Of a stretch of 64,000 nucleotides of DNA, positions 1 to 13,787 are shown in pieces. Position numbers and translations under genes: made by a program. The DNA comes from Balanoglossus misakiensis (lineage: Eukaryota; Hemichordata): NCBI GenBank assembly GCA_040954595.2, contig CM082594.2, forward strand, positions 6,076,001 through 6,140,000. Direction: 5' to 3'. The notes under the pieces are model-generated. The model made no database searches and had not been told where the DNA came from. It saw only the letters and a list, made by a program, of their open reading frames with translations. The first letter of the stretch is position 1; each line of letters starts with the position of its first letter.

Positions 1-376
1 CGGCCGACGCGTACTCGCACGCGGGGCCGAAGAACGCGTCGACCTGTTTGTCGGTGATGAACTCGACGGCGCGGATGGGCGCCGCGGCGTTCGAGCACTC
101 CGAGTCCCTGGGCCGGAATGTCATGTTGACCTTCCTGCCCCCGAAGGCCGACGGATCGGACGCCAGGGTGGCGTGCGCTATGTCGATGGCCGGCTTGACC
201 ATCTCCAGCCGGTAGGGATACCTCTGCACATCCCCGTGCACGTTGCTCGGCAGAATGACTGCCAAGTTGACTGTTATGGTCTCTTCTTCCTCCTCCTCCT
301 CCCGGGGATCCTGGCACTTGCAGAGAAGGGCTTGGAAGAACAGGGCCGACACAAACAGAAACTTTGCTACCTCCAT
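1..376 (-). CDS. Exon D: partial first exon, natriuretic peptide receptor-like ligand-binding domain
   Basis: This open frame runs from an ATG at 376 (minus strand) to the left window edge, so only about 125 codons are visible and the exon is incomplete. Residues 1-20 form a hydrophobic signal peptide (MEVAKFLFVSALFFQALLC). An unusual run of seven glutamates follows at about 26-32. Next comes the start of a type I periplasmic-binding-protein fold (ANF_receptor family): TVNLAVILPS, the family signature YPYRLEMVKP (about 53-62), an NMT glycosylation sequon (about 84), Cys94, and FFGPACEY with Cys120. In NPR-type receptors these two cysteines form the first disulfide. The segment between leader and YPYRLEMV is shorter than in exons A-C. 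The residue after YASA starts with G, so it cannot be the proline that follows YAAA in A and B. Known family role: the extracellular part of a peptide-binding membrane receptor, often a guanylate cyclase. Which subtype this is cannot be told. Confidence 0.85.
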   Translation of the reverse strand, partial: MEVAKFLFVSALFFQALLCKCQDPREEEEEEETITVNLAVILPSNVHGDVQRYPYRLEMVKPAIDIAHATLASDPSAFGGRKVNMTFRPRDSECSNAAAPIRAVEFITDKQVDAFFGPACEYASA

Positions 377-733
377 GCCCAGATGCTCGTCAGTCTACAC
401 GTGTTATTATTATCGGTGGTATGAAGTTTGGAAGTACCTTGATTTCCTGTCGCGAGATCAACAGACGAGGTGAAAGACTTCGTGCATGTTACCTGCGTGC
501 GCTCGCAGTGTTCCCCTGGCATACGTCACTCTGGTACAGAAGCTGCCTGTCCAGGTAGAACGCGTGGCACGTCAGTTTCTACCTGATTCCCCTGTTGTCC
601 AAACTCCAACAGACGGGCGATGCGTAATCCAAACACGGGCATACATAGACGCGCACTGAGAGCTGACGGTACTGATTGGCAGTGGGCTTGCGCCGGTCTC
701 TGCTCGAACGCGGTGCTCTGCTGGCGCTGGTTG

Positions 734-752
734 AGAGAGAGAGAGAAAAAAG
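734..752. repeat. Short GA-rich simple repeat
   Basis: A GAGAGAGA purine tract followed by an A run lies about 360 bp upstream of the exon D start codon (CT-rich on the gene strand). Tracts like this are common in animal promoters, but no function can be assigned. Confidence 0.5.
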
Positions 753-979
753 ACACGCGCGGAAGACTGGATTTGTTGAGCAGGGGGTCGAGAACGACGG
801 CTATGACACGGATGGGTTTCCACTTGGTTGCAGGAAGTCTCCACGGTGCATCGTTTGTTCCAGTGTTATCCTACGCCAGTCGGTGACTGAATAACAAACG
901 CTGCATTCACCCACTCGCCCTTCGTTCGCCTGGCCCGCTTTTCACAGAGATTAAAATCAGCAAGGCATCGAGGCGACAG

Positions 980-991
980 GGCGCATGCGCC
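980..991. promoter_or_regulatory. NRF-1-type palindrome upstream of exon D
   Basis: GGCGCATGCGCC is a perfect 12-bp palindrome containing GCGCATGCGC, the core of the nuclear respiratory factor 1 site, a common element near animal transcription starts. It lies about 600 bp upstream of the exon D ATG inside a locally CpG-rich patch. Binding is inferred from the motif only. Confidence 0.4.
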
Positions 992-3900
992 GTGTAGTGA
1001 TGACAACGCCGCGTGGAGTTTCGTTCAGAGTGGGATCTCAGCCGTGGACACTGAAGTATTCAGCGAGCCACGTCATTTCACGCACATTTTATTTATACGC
1101 ATGCTGGTAGTAAACCGTTTCCATTGAAGCCTGTGAAAACACCCCTCTTGATGTTTTCTGTGCCCAGCCCACCAGCTCAATGTAAACGTTGCATATGATG
1201 CAGACAGGCGCTGTATGCAAACATCTGTCGTTTCAAGGGCCAACCAATGATATGCATGACAAGGTGCATTCTCATTCATCGGTACTTTCGACAACTTCAT
1301 CGGCAGGGATATTGGAAGTTGAGACGCACCAATGCAACAACCCTTACGAGATGTTCATGGATTCAGCGCAACTTCTCCATTAAACAAACTTTGACAGTTG
1401 ACATCTCGGAAATACTCATGTATTCTATAGCGTCCGTGCCACTCCATGTTCTAAGCTCGGCTCTATTGTACGACCCAGAGGCACTTTCGCTTGCACTCCA
1501 GGGGCTTTCATTCCCCCCATAAACAGGTTTCAATGGCTTCCAAACGCAAAAGAAAAGGGAGCTTACTGGGTTCTTTCTCATTAAAATCGCCACATTCGTG
1601 TCGTTTGTTCCACTGTGCAAAACACCAGCGCCGAGGATGATCTGTTTACCGGGCAAAGACAAATCCGTTTACACTCCAGTTCACCCACTTTCAACTTGTG
1701 ATCATGTCCAAACCCACTTTTAAGCACCCCTATTCTGTGAACATACCACAGGAAAGGACAGAATAAAAGTGGTGTTGGTCTTGCGATAAGCTCGCCATCT
1801 AGTGACGATACAAAAATGTTACCGCTTGACCGACTGCTAAACATGCAAGAAGTATTACAGAAGACATTCCAGGTGGCATGGCACGTCAGGAGACGGGTAT
1901 GCAAATCACCATTCAAGTGAAAATGAGCATCCCTGTCGTGCCACGTGGACGATAGTGATTCCTGAATTGGCGTCACCGCTACCTGGCGTGTCACCACAGC
2001 CACGCACAATAAAATGGGAGGGGAAATGCTTGTGTTATATGGCGCCCCGAGCGGCGACAAAGTGAAAATTTTCCGCACCACGACATCATGCAGTCTTATG
2101 TTGCCGTTGAGGCGACTTTTAGAAGTGCGACCTCTGTGGTTACCTGACCACAAAACATTACTTTGTTTTTATTCTCATACGGCGCATTTCTTTCAAACAG
2201 TGCACCCCGTCGGCAAACGTGATCGATTAGCAGAGATTTGCATGGCTTTCCACTAACGATGCATGAATTTCTCGCAGTGGAATGGTCATGCGAAAAATGT
2301 GAGAGACAACCCTTAGTGGGGGATAGACCTCTGTATCCATAACACAGCGACCTCCACTGATTATTACAGTGACCAACATTTTACGGGCCATTGATCCGTT
2401 TTAACGATCCATGTAATTCAATTCATTACCGTATGCTTACTATACAGTTTGGTAAAAGAACACGCTATCGTGTTTACAACTCCAAAATAAATGCTGGCTC
2501 ACAGTTGTACAAAGAGCACGACTCTGTGTATAATAATAGGCGACCAGAACTGTCCTAAGGTTTACAAGCGGTCTCGGTTTTATGACTACCCGGACGAGGT
2601 CTCGACGATCCGTGATACCGATGCAGCACCGCTGGCTTGGCAACACGGGGATAAGCCCCGTCCGAGGTATGCTCGTTTACTTAACGAGGGCGCGTGTAAA
2701 TAGGGGATATTCAATTGGACAAAACAAGGTATTTGGCCAAGGATGACCGGTTTTACTGAGTTTGGAGTGTCGGAGCAGGGTTTACAGCACCGCACATTAC
2801 GACCTTAAACGATAATAACGGAGAAACTGACAGTGCGGAGAACGGTTCACTTAAGGACAGGACGGAAGATGAATCGACACAGCGTACAAAAAAAACACTG
2901 AGATAACAATAAAAGGACAATGAACCAATAAAACAAACAAAACCCAGCGCCACAACAATAATCGGCCGACATACCAGCTACAGGGGAGATTCATTCCACC
3001 CTAGTATGTTTGTGCAGCTTGAAAGTCGACGTCTTGCAATTTTCTTACATACATACGGTCCATCTACCTAACGTGCACAATTATGACGCAGATTGGCATA
3101 TAAACAATCAAACCAGCTATAAAAATTTAATTTACGACCAACATGGTCTCCGCGGCATTTCGCGGTTTTATATCTTGTTCTGTCGATATAATTACTTTTA
3201 TACCATCTCTTTGGATGTCAATGACACGAGAAACGCAACGGTCGTCACGAACAACTCGATGTTTAAATCCACACCATACGAGTCGGCTGGTGTCAAATTG
3301 TAAAAACACCACGTGGCATGACAACCGTTAGTGCTCAAATTTCCCACAGCAGGCTAGGCGAGCAATTCAGTGCAAAGTTCGCCTTTTTTCCATCATGGCC
3401 CCTAAATTAGGACTTTAACTCGTTCAAGAGCACGCTTGGACCACTAGAGGTCGAAGCAACCACCGCATCTCGATCACTCGGGAAACTTGAACGCCGCCAG
3501 CCGAGAAACGGTTTGCAAATGGATTTCTTGTGTGTGTTTTTAACCTTTAAAAGCAAACTTTACCCTTACTAAGCAAACAACACTTGACACCTTACTTCGT
3601 AGTATTGGTATGACAAATATCTACGGAGTGGCAGGCTTTCCCATTTCGAGGGGCATAAAAACACAAACAGTTATCCCAAGCTCAGTGATAAGTGACCGAA
3701 TATCCGGGAAACAACTGGTTTTGTCGTTGCCAAGCACATCCCTGTGGAATAAAACAATTCATTGTTTCCACTGCAGATTAGGGTTACTGTTTTGATTCTG
3801 TCGAATCAACAATCTGGGTCACACTGCGCAGAATGTATATCAACGCCCTAGCAACGATTGTCAGTGATTCATAAACAATTTTATCACCACTGCCAAAACA

Positions 3901-6900
3901 ACTGGTTTCAGTGCCGAAAGTCTTATACGCGATCTGTACTGCTTTCTTGGATGTTTAGTGCGTCCGCCGATGTGGCCAGGCTCTCTGTCATTGTCTATCG
4001 TGTCCTTCACGTTGTTTATGATAGGTTCCGTACGTATGTTATAGTCTCCCTATCTATTCACAACTGTCATACAATCTTTCTCCGACCAGCTAATTATTTG
4101 AAAACAAAAATAAATTTTACTTGTAAATCGTTTTCGTACGTTAATACCACGCATACTGCTCCATAGTACACAAGAACACTATGAACTATAGCCTAAGCTT
4201 ACACTGGTCAGTACCTCACTGGCGCCCTCTGGTCAAGTATGAACCAGCTTTGTGACAACGCAAGGGAATGCGCTCATCTCAAATAGCGCCAGCAACGAGC
4301 GATTTGCCTTCCTAGGTATGAGCGATTTCAGTATACTAAGCCTATGTACTTGTAATATAACGAGAGATTGCATGAGTGAGCACTCCAACTGCAATAAGGA
4401 AAATTGCACACATTGTAAAGATGTTCCGTTAAATAGAACGCTTTCCTTCAAGTTTTTATTCTCCAAATAAACCCGCGATGGGCATCTCAGCGAATGAATG
4501 CGTTTTCAACTCTTGAGGAGCGGCTCACTAACTTTAACAAAAAACGAAACGTCATAAAAGTGGGCCGTATACTATGGTTACGACCGTCGAGTATAGCGTA
4601 AGATTGTGTGATAACAGACGGTGAATTTTAAAAGACTATTTCTCATCAGTTTCTTGTTATTAAAATTTAATTGAAACCTATTAAATGCAATGAGCTTGGT
4701 TAGAGCCCGCCCCTACTAGTAGACACCGGTATCGAGGGAACACATCGGCGTTCTTTTCTTCGCTGAGTTCTATTAGTCTGTCACTCCGATGCGAAAGGAG
4801 TCTTAGATTTACCACTTCGCTCGGATTCAAAGATTGAATTTCAGTCCCAGATCGCTGGCGCACCTGAGACACAGTTCGGCAATCAAGATTCACAAGCCGC
4901 GTTCGAGACTCCCGTCAAAGTGTCGACAGCCAGGGCGAACACATTACAAAAGCTGCGAAGCATCCGTCTGCTCTAACGCCGGTTATGACTCTCAGCCAGC
5001 CCACAATACTCCCCTGATTGCAAATCAGCGGACGATTAATGAACTCTGAGGTCGAGCAGACGACACCTCACAAATGTAGCTCTAGAAGTCATCATGCGAC
5101 TCGCGAGAGCACAAAATGGTGCACCAAGCGTGACTGGCTCAGAAACCACAGTATTCTGGGGGGAAATTTCATCGGACATGAGAAGTAGATATGTATTAAA
5201 TTTTGCGTCGAGGAGATTTTGGTGGGCTAGATTTAGCCTATGCTTCCTTCAAACGAGCATGATTATCAAGCACGGAATAACTACTTACAAAATTAATATT
5301 GTCCCACTAGACCATTATCGAAACTCCAACCTTCAAATTTGAGAAATCCTGGTTTATCCTAGAGACGCTCATATAGGGAGGGAGCATTGCCAAGGTACAT
5401 GTACCATGGGATGGCTACAAGTAAGCTATGTACGTGGAACACAAAACGTGTCAAAGTAAATTTGGCAAGACGTCAACTGTGGTTGCAAGTCTCCCTTGCC
5501 CCCAGGCAAGAAGGTCTACACGGTAAAGTTAACCCAAACAAAGTACTGTGCAAATTTAGACGGTATGGCCATGTGTTGATACAACGATAATCAAACAAGG
5601 CACGATCCCATACACTGTTTTGTTTTGATAAATAGCCACTGCTAAGATTTTAGAGAACGAGAATGATATATGCAGAAGTTTAACTAATGATAATTGATAT
5701 TTGGAGAACGCAGCCATATGTACATGTAAATATACGTATGCCACGAGCACAGGGATAATATCTTTTGAGTGAACAGATAAGCTTTTGGGAGGGGTCATTT
5801 CGAAGAAAATTTGAAAGTATGAGTACTGGCATAACACGCAATCGTTGGGCTCAACTCTTTGCTTGCGTTAGTACCTTATCATATACATGTGCATTACCCT
5901 ATATGCTATGGTATGTTCTGTATCGTGATAAAACATTCAGGGGTCGAAGACATCGTAATGGAACCATTTGCACATGGTGAGAGGACGTTATTGGACGGCG
6001 CAAATGACTGCATTTTCGGCATGATATGCTTCAAGGTGTGCGTGACCACATGGTGTTTTTGTGGTGTATGTGTTTGCCCAGGGGCGCCAGGCGTCGCTTG
6101 TGAGAATGTAGCCCCGAAGAGAAGATAGACAGTCTAGATACCGGTGGGGGAGCGGAGCCAGCGCTTTCAAGTTCGCGGGCCTCATCACTACCTACTGAGT
6201 GCAAAGCACTCGCAGAAGACGGGGTGACTTCGTGAACTACTCAAGAACTAAATACTAGTATTTGTCGAAAGTTGGTTGACAGATTCGACTGCAGGTATTT
6301 TGACATTTGCAAACAACATTCAGAGATTCCCGGTAACCTATAAGACAATGTAATTGGACTGCTAGTGTCAAATATGGCATAACGAGATAGCATTAGGCAT
6401 ATTATTCCCGTGACATTGCGTACATATATCTGGGTGGTCATACATCTGCAATTTAACACTAAAATGCTATTCAGCGTTGAGAACATCTCCACTATCCAAT
6501 CCGAACACCATTTACACTCCTTCGTTTGAGAAGATTTGCCTGCCCCAATACAACTGATTCACCAGGAGAGGATAAATACTGCATATTCAACATAATTGGC
6601 GTCGTTATTCAATTAATAGCCGGCGATTAACACGCAACAACCGTTCGGTTTTTCAGTCCAGCGCACTTAATTTTCGTCGTGTGCCACGCTGCCTGTAGGA
6701 CACACCACTTGGGCTACAACAAGTTCCAGCAAATTTCACGTTGATTAAAACCACGCAAGCGTGAAAGGGGTACTGCGGGGCTAGGACGCGTGACTGAAAG
6801 CGCGCGGAATGGATGGAGACGTCGTTCAGGCTTTTCATCATCTCAAATGGTTTCCCTGTAAGCTGTAGATGACGATGGATTATGATCCATAAAGGCAATC

Positions 6901-7077
6901 TCCTCCGTTCTCGTCAGGGCAACGGCCCAGCGTTCTTAGAAAGATTTCTCAATTCATGAGAAAACCTAGAAATGGGATTTCATTCGAGGGGTGTGGCTAC
7001 CACTGTAATACAGCCGAAGCCATTTTACTGTAACTTTCAGCTAACTTAGTTTTGTTTTTGTAATTAAAGTACATGCA

Positions 7078-7093
7078 GTTGTTGTTGTTGTTT
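7078..7093. repeat. Short GTT microsatellite
   Basis: Four to five GTT units followed by a T run in non-coding DNA. Confidence 0.6.
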
Positions 7094-9141
7094 TTGTCCG
7101 GCCACAATGCGAGTTCATGCCGCCAGAATGTTGTCCATTCCGCTGTATGTCACGATACGCCTAAAATATGAAGACTTCGTGCATTGAGGCTAGATTTCGG
7201 CGAGACCAGTGCCCTATAAAAGTGGGAAATTACAGCCTGTGAAATGGTTACCTACTTAAACTGTGATGGAAGTGCTAAAGTCCCCATTAGCCACAACATA
7301 AAAGTTAAAGGGAGCGCATAAAAGCTATTTTTTGCGAAAACACTTTAGAATGCATATGATCATATTCGGCCAAGTGGAAAGAATAACCCTGTCATATATA
7401 CAGCTGAAAACAACTGGTCAGAGACAACGGGCCGTCCAAAGTAGGCGCTTTGTAAAAGATTCGCCAGATTACTCTAAAAAAATAGCTTTCTTTTAGGCAA
7501 ATGATTATTTCCCGAGAGCAGAGCACGCAATATTGGACGTTCTCATAGCCACAACGTTGCCCGAGACCGTTCAAGAGATAGTGCCTGTATACCATCACCA
7601 AGCAGATGAATCAGCCGAAACGCAAGAAAGTAACATCGAGTTGGTCGGTACGTATGGTCAGATTGACGAGGACAAATTGAATGCAGACGGCATCAAGTCA
7701 AGTAAAAAAAATCGATTTCTCCGTCGCAGCCCAGTATCATCCTTCAGTGTTTGCTACATCCGGGGACGCCAAAATGCCGGGCATCATGTGCAGAACAGCC
7801 GGAGCGGAGAGCGTGCGATAAACGAGCTGAATTTCGATCATCCATTTAAGCGAGTCCCCCAAGACAGATAGACATGATAAATCCAAACATTAGGACAAGC
7901 GAGGGGTAAATATATCAACTGATTCGAGAAATCGATACTTCTAACCATTAAGACGGGTACTACAGTGCGTTCACTCCAACATAGGGTCGGTTGAAGACAT
8001 CTTATCACAAAATCAATTGAAGACTCCAGAATTTTACAATTACGTAAGGCTTACTAATGAAGACTCTGTTATCGTTTAAGAATTAAACTGAGCTCTCTTC
8101 TGACTACAAATATTGTAATGGGACAGCTAATGTTGACGCAAAATTACTTATATGTGTTATGTATAGGTTAAAGTCCGGCAAATCAGTCTGACTTGTCCGC
8201 ACTTAAAAATCACGTCAAAAGATCACAGCGACCTGGTCCCCAGTTAACGTATGAAGGCAGGTCATCGGTACATCACCCAATTGGCCAAAATGGTACAATT
8301 TCCACTAAATGCCCAACGAGATACACTTCACACAACACAAAATGAAAAGCAATCAGTGAATCTGCGCATGCGGAAAACAAACTTCTCGTAAGCACCGTTC
8401 ATATTTTAACTAATGGTACAATATTCTGGGAACTTTAACAGCTGCCGGGATTACAGATAGAAGAATATTGAAATGCCTGGCAATCGTGTTAGGTTTTATG
8501 CTTCTTAAAAGACCTGTCATCTGTAATGCAATGCTTTGATGTGACAGGACGATTTGAACTCCCTGTATAGGATCATTCCTATCACTTATCACTACTCGTT
8601 ATGACCATGGCGGGTTCACTTAAACGTCAAAATATAATGTAATCGCTACAGCTGACAACTTAATTGCAGAACGAATCGTTCTACGAAAATTGAACCATTC
8701 AGTGGTTTCCTGTATATTAGCAAATATAGATGGAAAATCGCAAGTTTACTCATGCCATATATACGAATAGATTAATAACTGCATTGCACCAAAACCGCGT
8801 CCGTTGAATCAAATTCGTGAATAGGCAACTCACTATAGCTGACAAGTTTACGTCGAACCCCCTGGACGCATAAACTCTTATTTTAACCTGGGATGAATTC
8901 CATGTAATCTAATATTTAAGAAACTAATGTTCAGTCGATTTCAAACGATTTCTGATGTGTACGGAGGCTGCGCAACCTAATTGCCCAATATTCCACAAAG
9001 AGTCGACCAAAGCAGAACCATGACAACCTGCGATTCCGCATGTTCCGATTGGCATAAAAACGTAAATAACTCCCCCACCAGAACAAATTTATGTCCAATC
9101 TGATATCAAAAGCAAGCCAATTTTCCAATATTGATTTAACA

Positions 9142-9183
9142 TGAACGTCACCACGGATACTAGTGAACGTCACCACGGATACT
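9142..9183. repeat. 22-bp-period tandem duplication
   Basis: The 20-mer TGAACGTCACCACGGATACT occurs twice, at 9142-9161 and 9164-9183, with two bases between. The copies are identical, so the duplication is probably recent. Confidence 0.9.
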
Positions 9184-9326
9184 GTGACTTCTCTCTGCAG
9201 TAACTACGAACTGGCTTTAAGGTCGCAATTCACTCGTCGTGTAAATTAAACGTTTTACAGACCATTGAGAACATTAGCGTTTACAAGGCCAAAAAAGATG
9301 AGGTCGGCGGCGGATGTAGTTACACG

Positions 9327-9334
9327 TGACGTCA
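9327..9334. promoter_or_regulatory. CRE palindrome TGACGTCA
   Basis: A perfect full-site cAMP response element, here fused to an E-box-like CACGTG (CACGTGACGTCA). It is the first of seven in the window. No promoter is otherwise evident here. Confidence 0.25.
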
Positions 9335-12300
9335 GAGGCATGCAGAGACGACCCACCATCGCTCCCGCAGATTTAGGAGTCCCAAGAGACCCCAGTTTCA
9401 ATCGTCAGTTATCAATTGACAATTTCTCAACATTGTGAACAGCGGTGAAATTCTCAATGGAAAAAGATGGAGGCAGCGATCGTCACCGCGGGGATCCGTC
9501 CATCGTGAAGACGACAAAAAGTGAAACCAGGGTGACGTGTATATGTCAGGTTTATATAACAAAATACGTCCTTCCTGTACGATTCAAGGTGCGTCACTCG
9601 GCCAATAATCTAATAGATATGAATGGAATAGAGCAACGAATCCCAGGCGATGTAGTCGGAGCCCAACTGCTCCTATTTTCGATCAGGAAAATGTGGTTAT
9701 TTGTGAAAATAGCCTTAATCAGCAGGAAACCGGACAAACCAAAAATTTCTGCCACACGGAAAATCACTCATTTTTTTCAATAATTAGGTTTAGAGAACTT
9801 GTCCGAATATGTGGCATATTCTGTCATATCGTGATTGTTACATTACGGATTTCAATATATTTCCGATATTGAGTTGTAATCTGAAAGTCGACAGCAACAT
9901 GTGAAAATTATTTTTACACACACTGTCTTTCTTCTCAAAATCTGATTTCCTTTCGACTGAAATTGAGTTATCTTTCAAGCAAGACACGAGATATGACCTG
10001 CTCTGATGATCCCAGAGGATTTTCGCTTCACAGCCTGCAGTTATGCCTGCTGTCAATCAGTCGTGTCCTGACAAGTTCAGGCGACGGAACCCTCCCATGT
10101 CACTGAGCAGACGACAAGTTCCAGAATCGCGTACCGTGAAAATAACATCAAAACAAACCGATGCTCGTGTACTTTGGTCGTCGCCACACTAACTGATATC
10201 ATTACTCACTCGCAGCAACTTTTGTGAACGACAATTATGGCGCGACATGACAGGTAATAACTGCTTTTATGAGAGCCCTCCCTCTGACAAGTGAGTTTGT
10301 TTGTGTAAGATTCATACAGAACAAACGCCATTTTGTAACCGACCGACCAAATGACTGTAAAACACTATTATCGAACAACGCAGATATATGTCTCTACTCA
10401 ATCTCCATAACAACAGCGGATACAGGTCTAGAACACTGAGTTTCATTTATTTTCTTCTGAAATCCCATTTGAGCGATCTGTATTCAGTTAATTTACTCAA
10501 AAAATGAAACGACAGCTCGGCCCTGCCGCAAGGGCAGTGATTTGCCGAGTTTTCTTTCCATTAGGGATGTGTATATCATAATTGGCTCCGCAAAATATTA
10601 GGCGAGATTATTTCGTGTTTGCCATTATAATCAGACGTCACTGCAAATCATAACAACTTGTCTTGCTTGCTAACGGTCGGAGCCAGGGGCACGTTTCAAT
10701 TCAGTACAACATGCGCGGCAACTACAATCAGTTTAGGAACATAACTGCACCTTATCAGCGAATCAGTTTATCTTAATTCAAGCCAGCGCACAAGTGATTT
10801 TTGTCGTAAACTTTAGATTATATTTGTAAACTTCAGTTGATGGAAATTCGTAATCTGTCTGTCTGCGTCTGTGCAGGGCATTCAAACCTTTGCTTCCACA
10901 TGATGAAGCCATGTTGTATCCATATAATACATAATTGGTTTCGCGGCCATATTTGAGTGCAGCACCCGTTTATTGTATTGTTCAAACTTGCACACCTTCA
11001 ATGGTGAGTAATACTTGAATCGCCACTCAAAGAACGTCTACATGAAATGATATTTTGTATGGGAAGAATTAGTGCTATATAATTCGTCTAGATCATTTGG
11101 GGGCTAAATACGATCACTGACAACATTCGGACATAAATATGAGAGTTAAGACTTATCAACGTGCGCATTTGCTTAAGAAATGTATCATTCATCATTTCAT
11201 ATCGAAATACAAAGTACGGACTATAAATTGATACTGAGCATATCAGGCGCAGGTACAGCGCTCAGAGATGCGAACTATTGATGAAATAGACGATGGTCTA
11301 TTCGTATCAACTATTTGTTTAATTAAGGCATTGTTTTCCGCGTGATTTGGTCTGCTTTTGCTAAAATTTACTTCGGATGGCGTGTCGTCGCAAAATGTCG
11401 CTTGGGGCGATGTGTTTTCTTTTCACATACGCTTCTACTGCCCGGCGTTTTTTGTACGTGTCATTTGCTCGATATATGGAGGGGATTTTTTCCAACATTA
11501 ATACCCACGCATGCTATCGCTAATAGTCTGAGCTTGCATTTTACCGAAGAATTTCGATTGCTTTTTTTTCTAAAAAGTCATATACCCGCAAGCATAGCAT
11601 TTGTGAGCTGTGTGCTTCGCAACAGTTTGTCTCGATTTTTCTATAACGTTGAGGGCGCGTAACATTACTGAGCCTGCGAAATTATTTGCCTTGTTTTGAA
11701 CCAGCCAATTAATTCGCGTTGTAGCCAATAATGCATGAGTTTTTGTACATATAATATTTTAAACTCGTCTCTCCTTATTCAATTTTTTTTCAATGTTTGA
11801 ACCTCACCATAAGATGTCTATTCCTAACAATTCCTTTTACATTTCAACACGCAGTTTTATACGACCCGGTTTATCTGGCATTAAGATAAAAGCGACCGTT
11901 GACGGGGCAATAAAGTTATTACAAATCTCAAAGGCGTCCCTGATAACTTTGTGATACGTGTAACAAGTGCGAGACACGCGGTTTGAATTCGCTTAGGTAT
12001 CCATTCTTCTCGTCTTCAGCTGCTCTGTCCGACGTCTCTCGATTCTTTCATCAACTAAAAACAAATCGGCACTGTTCTCGAGGGTGCAAACTCCGTAAGC
12101 AGTGCAACCAACGGCGTTAGACTACTTTATACGTGCGTCAGCGATTCCCAGTGGTAGTGTGCGGCGGCTTCACTGCGCCTCGCAGCTTCAACGGCATAAA
12201 AACACCGCGCAGCCTTTAATTGGCCGTGCTGTCGACGGTTGAACTTGACCGGCGGCGGTTATGGGCGCTCAACGCACCCCGTATCCTAATCTGTCCGCGT

Positions 12301-13779
12301 TCATTGACGCGTTCATTCATCACTTTGCTATCGGCGGACAGCGCTGATTCCAACCGAGAGTTGCCTAGATCTAGAGCGTCCTCGCCTAAGACTTTAAGGG
12401 TATTATTATTTCCCTATGGACTGGACACATCACGCCTCGCAAAAGCGGCTTATGCCCCACTCAGCTTACTGGGCAATCGATTGCGCATTTCAAATCCTCA
12501 ACAACCTCAATTATGTAAACCCAGATTTTGATGTTTAACACGGTGCCCTCGATATTGCGAGCGTGCGCAGAAGACGCTAAGTTTAATCTACAAAGTGATA
12601 TGGCGTATTGTTTTATCGAACTGAAGTAGTTTCTGGACTATTTTGGAACAATTTGATCCCGGTACTTGGTGATATTCTCATACATGTACAGAGCCACATT
12701 CCGTTATAGTAATGTTCACGCAATCATCTGCTACTTGAAGTTGCATGCAGGCGTCTCAGTGAATTTGATATTCAAAATGGCCGCCATTCTCCAGGTAAAG
12801 TTTACTACAGTAAAAATCTCGGAAAGCAGATAGCGAACACCCTTGAATTCTTACATTGTGCACTTTCTCCCAAAACGGATGGATCCACTGGCTATTTTAA
12901 GGGAAAAGTAGACATTTTTTTTAAAGAATAACATATTTTTCTTCAAGAAAACATTTCCCTTAGCAACCTGCCTTCATTGACACTGCCATGTTTACACGAG
13001 ACTACCTTGGGTAAACACGAAAAGTAAACATAACATCGCGCCTATATGAGGTTATACACAACAGTTACCTACAAAACACAAAAAGAACAAGTCTCAGGAG
13101 TATGTTTGCACAGTTCGCTCAAGCAAGCCTTATATACCATACACTTTTAGAAGCGACAAACTTATGTGTCCGCGTGGAATAATTTTTACTATAGATTTGA
13201 GTCTACAATACAATACCTACACATACAGACTTTAAATTGATTTCATCAAGCACACGATAATGACGCCCATATAATTCTACAGCTCTCAAAATTGTCCATG
13301 GAAAGATAGAAATGATGGACTGAAAAACAAATCCCTCGAGGTGAAATTTTTGACACTGACCTAATTTCACCACAGCTTTAGAGGTTCGGGCACGGAAAAG
13401 TTCATGTGGCGTCTCTAAATCCGCCAATAAAAACGTCAACTCTTATTAAGTTGATAACTCATTTTAAGACACCACGAATTAGATCTGCGGCACGAGTGAG
13501 GAATGCTGCGTCGGAGTTATGCGGCGTGTGGTAGGGTTCAAAGCGAACCACATAGTATATGTACTCGTAGTTCACCTCAATGCCAACATTGCCACCGCGG
13601 GCATGGCGTTAATGACCGCTGGGCGACCCGTGGGAATGGGATTGCGTGGTAACAGCTGTTGAGGAGAGGTCTCTCGTCAAGTGTGAAATTCAGAGTCGTT
13701 TTCCTAAATGTGCTTGCTAAAGCGATCCAATCCACATAAAAAACTACCCTGGTTAAGATTAAAACAAAATGGCGGCTTG

Positions 13780-13787
13780 TGACGTCA
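13780..13787. promoter_or_regulatory. CRE palindrome TGACGTCA
   Basis: A perfect CRE about 10 bp after AAAATGGCGGC, a YY1-like (GCCAT) motif. The CRE plus YY1-like pairing and the local CpG content make this a slightly better regulatory candidate than the other copies. Confidence 0.3.

Noticed and set aside
1581-2153. Minus-strand open frame of 190 codons
   Set aside because: No recognisable domain, leader or coding-like composition, and it sits in DNA of ordinary background composition. It could be chance, though it is the longest frame not explained by a receptor exon.
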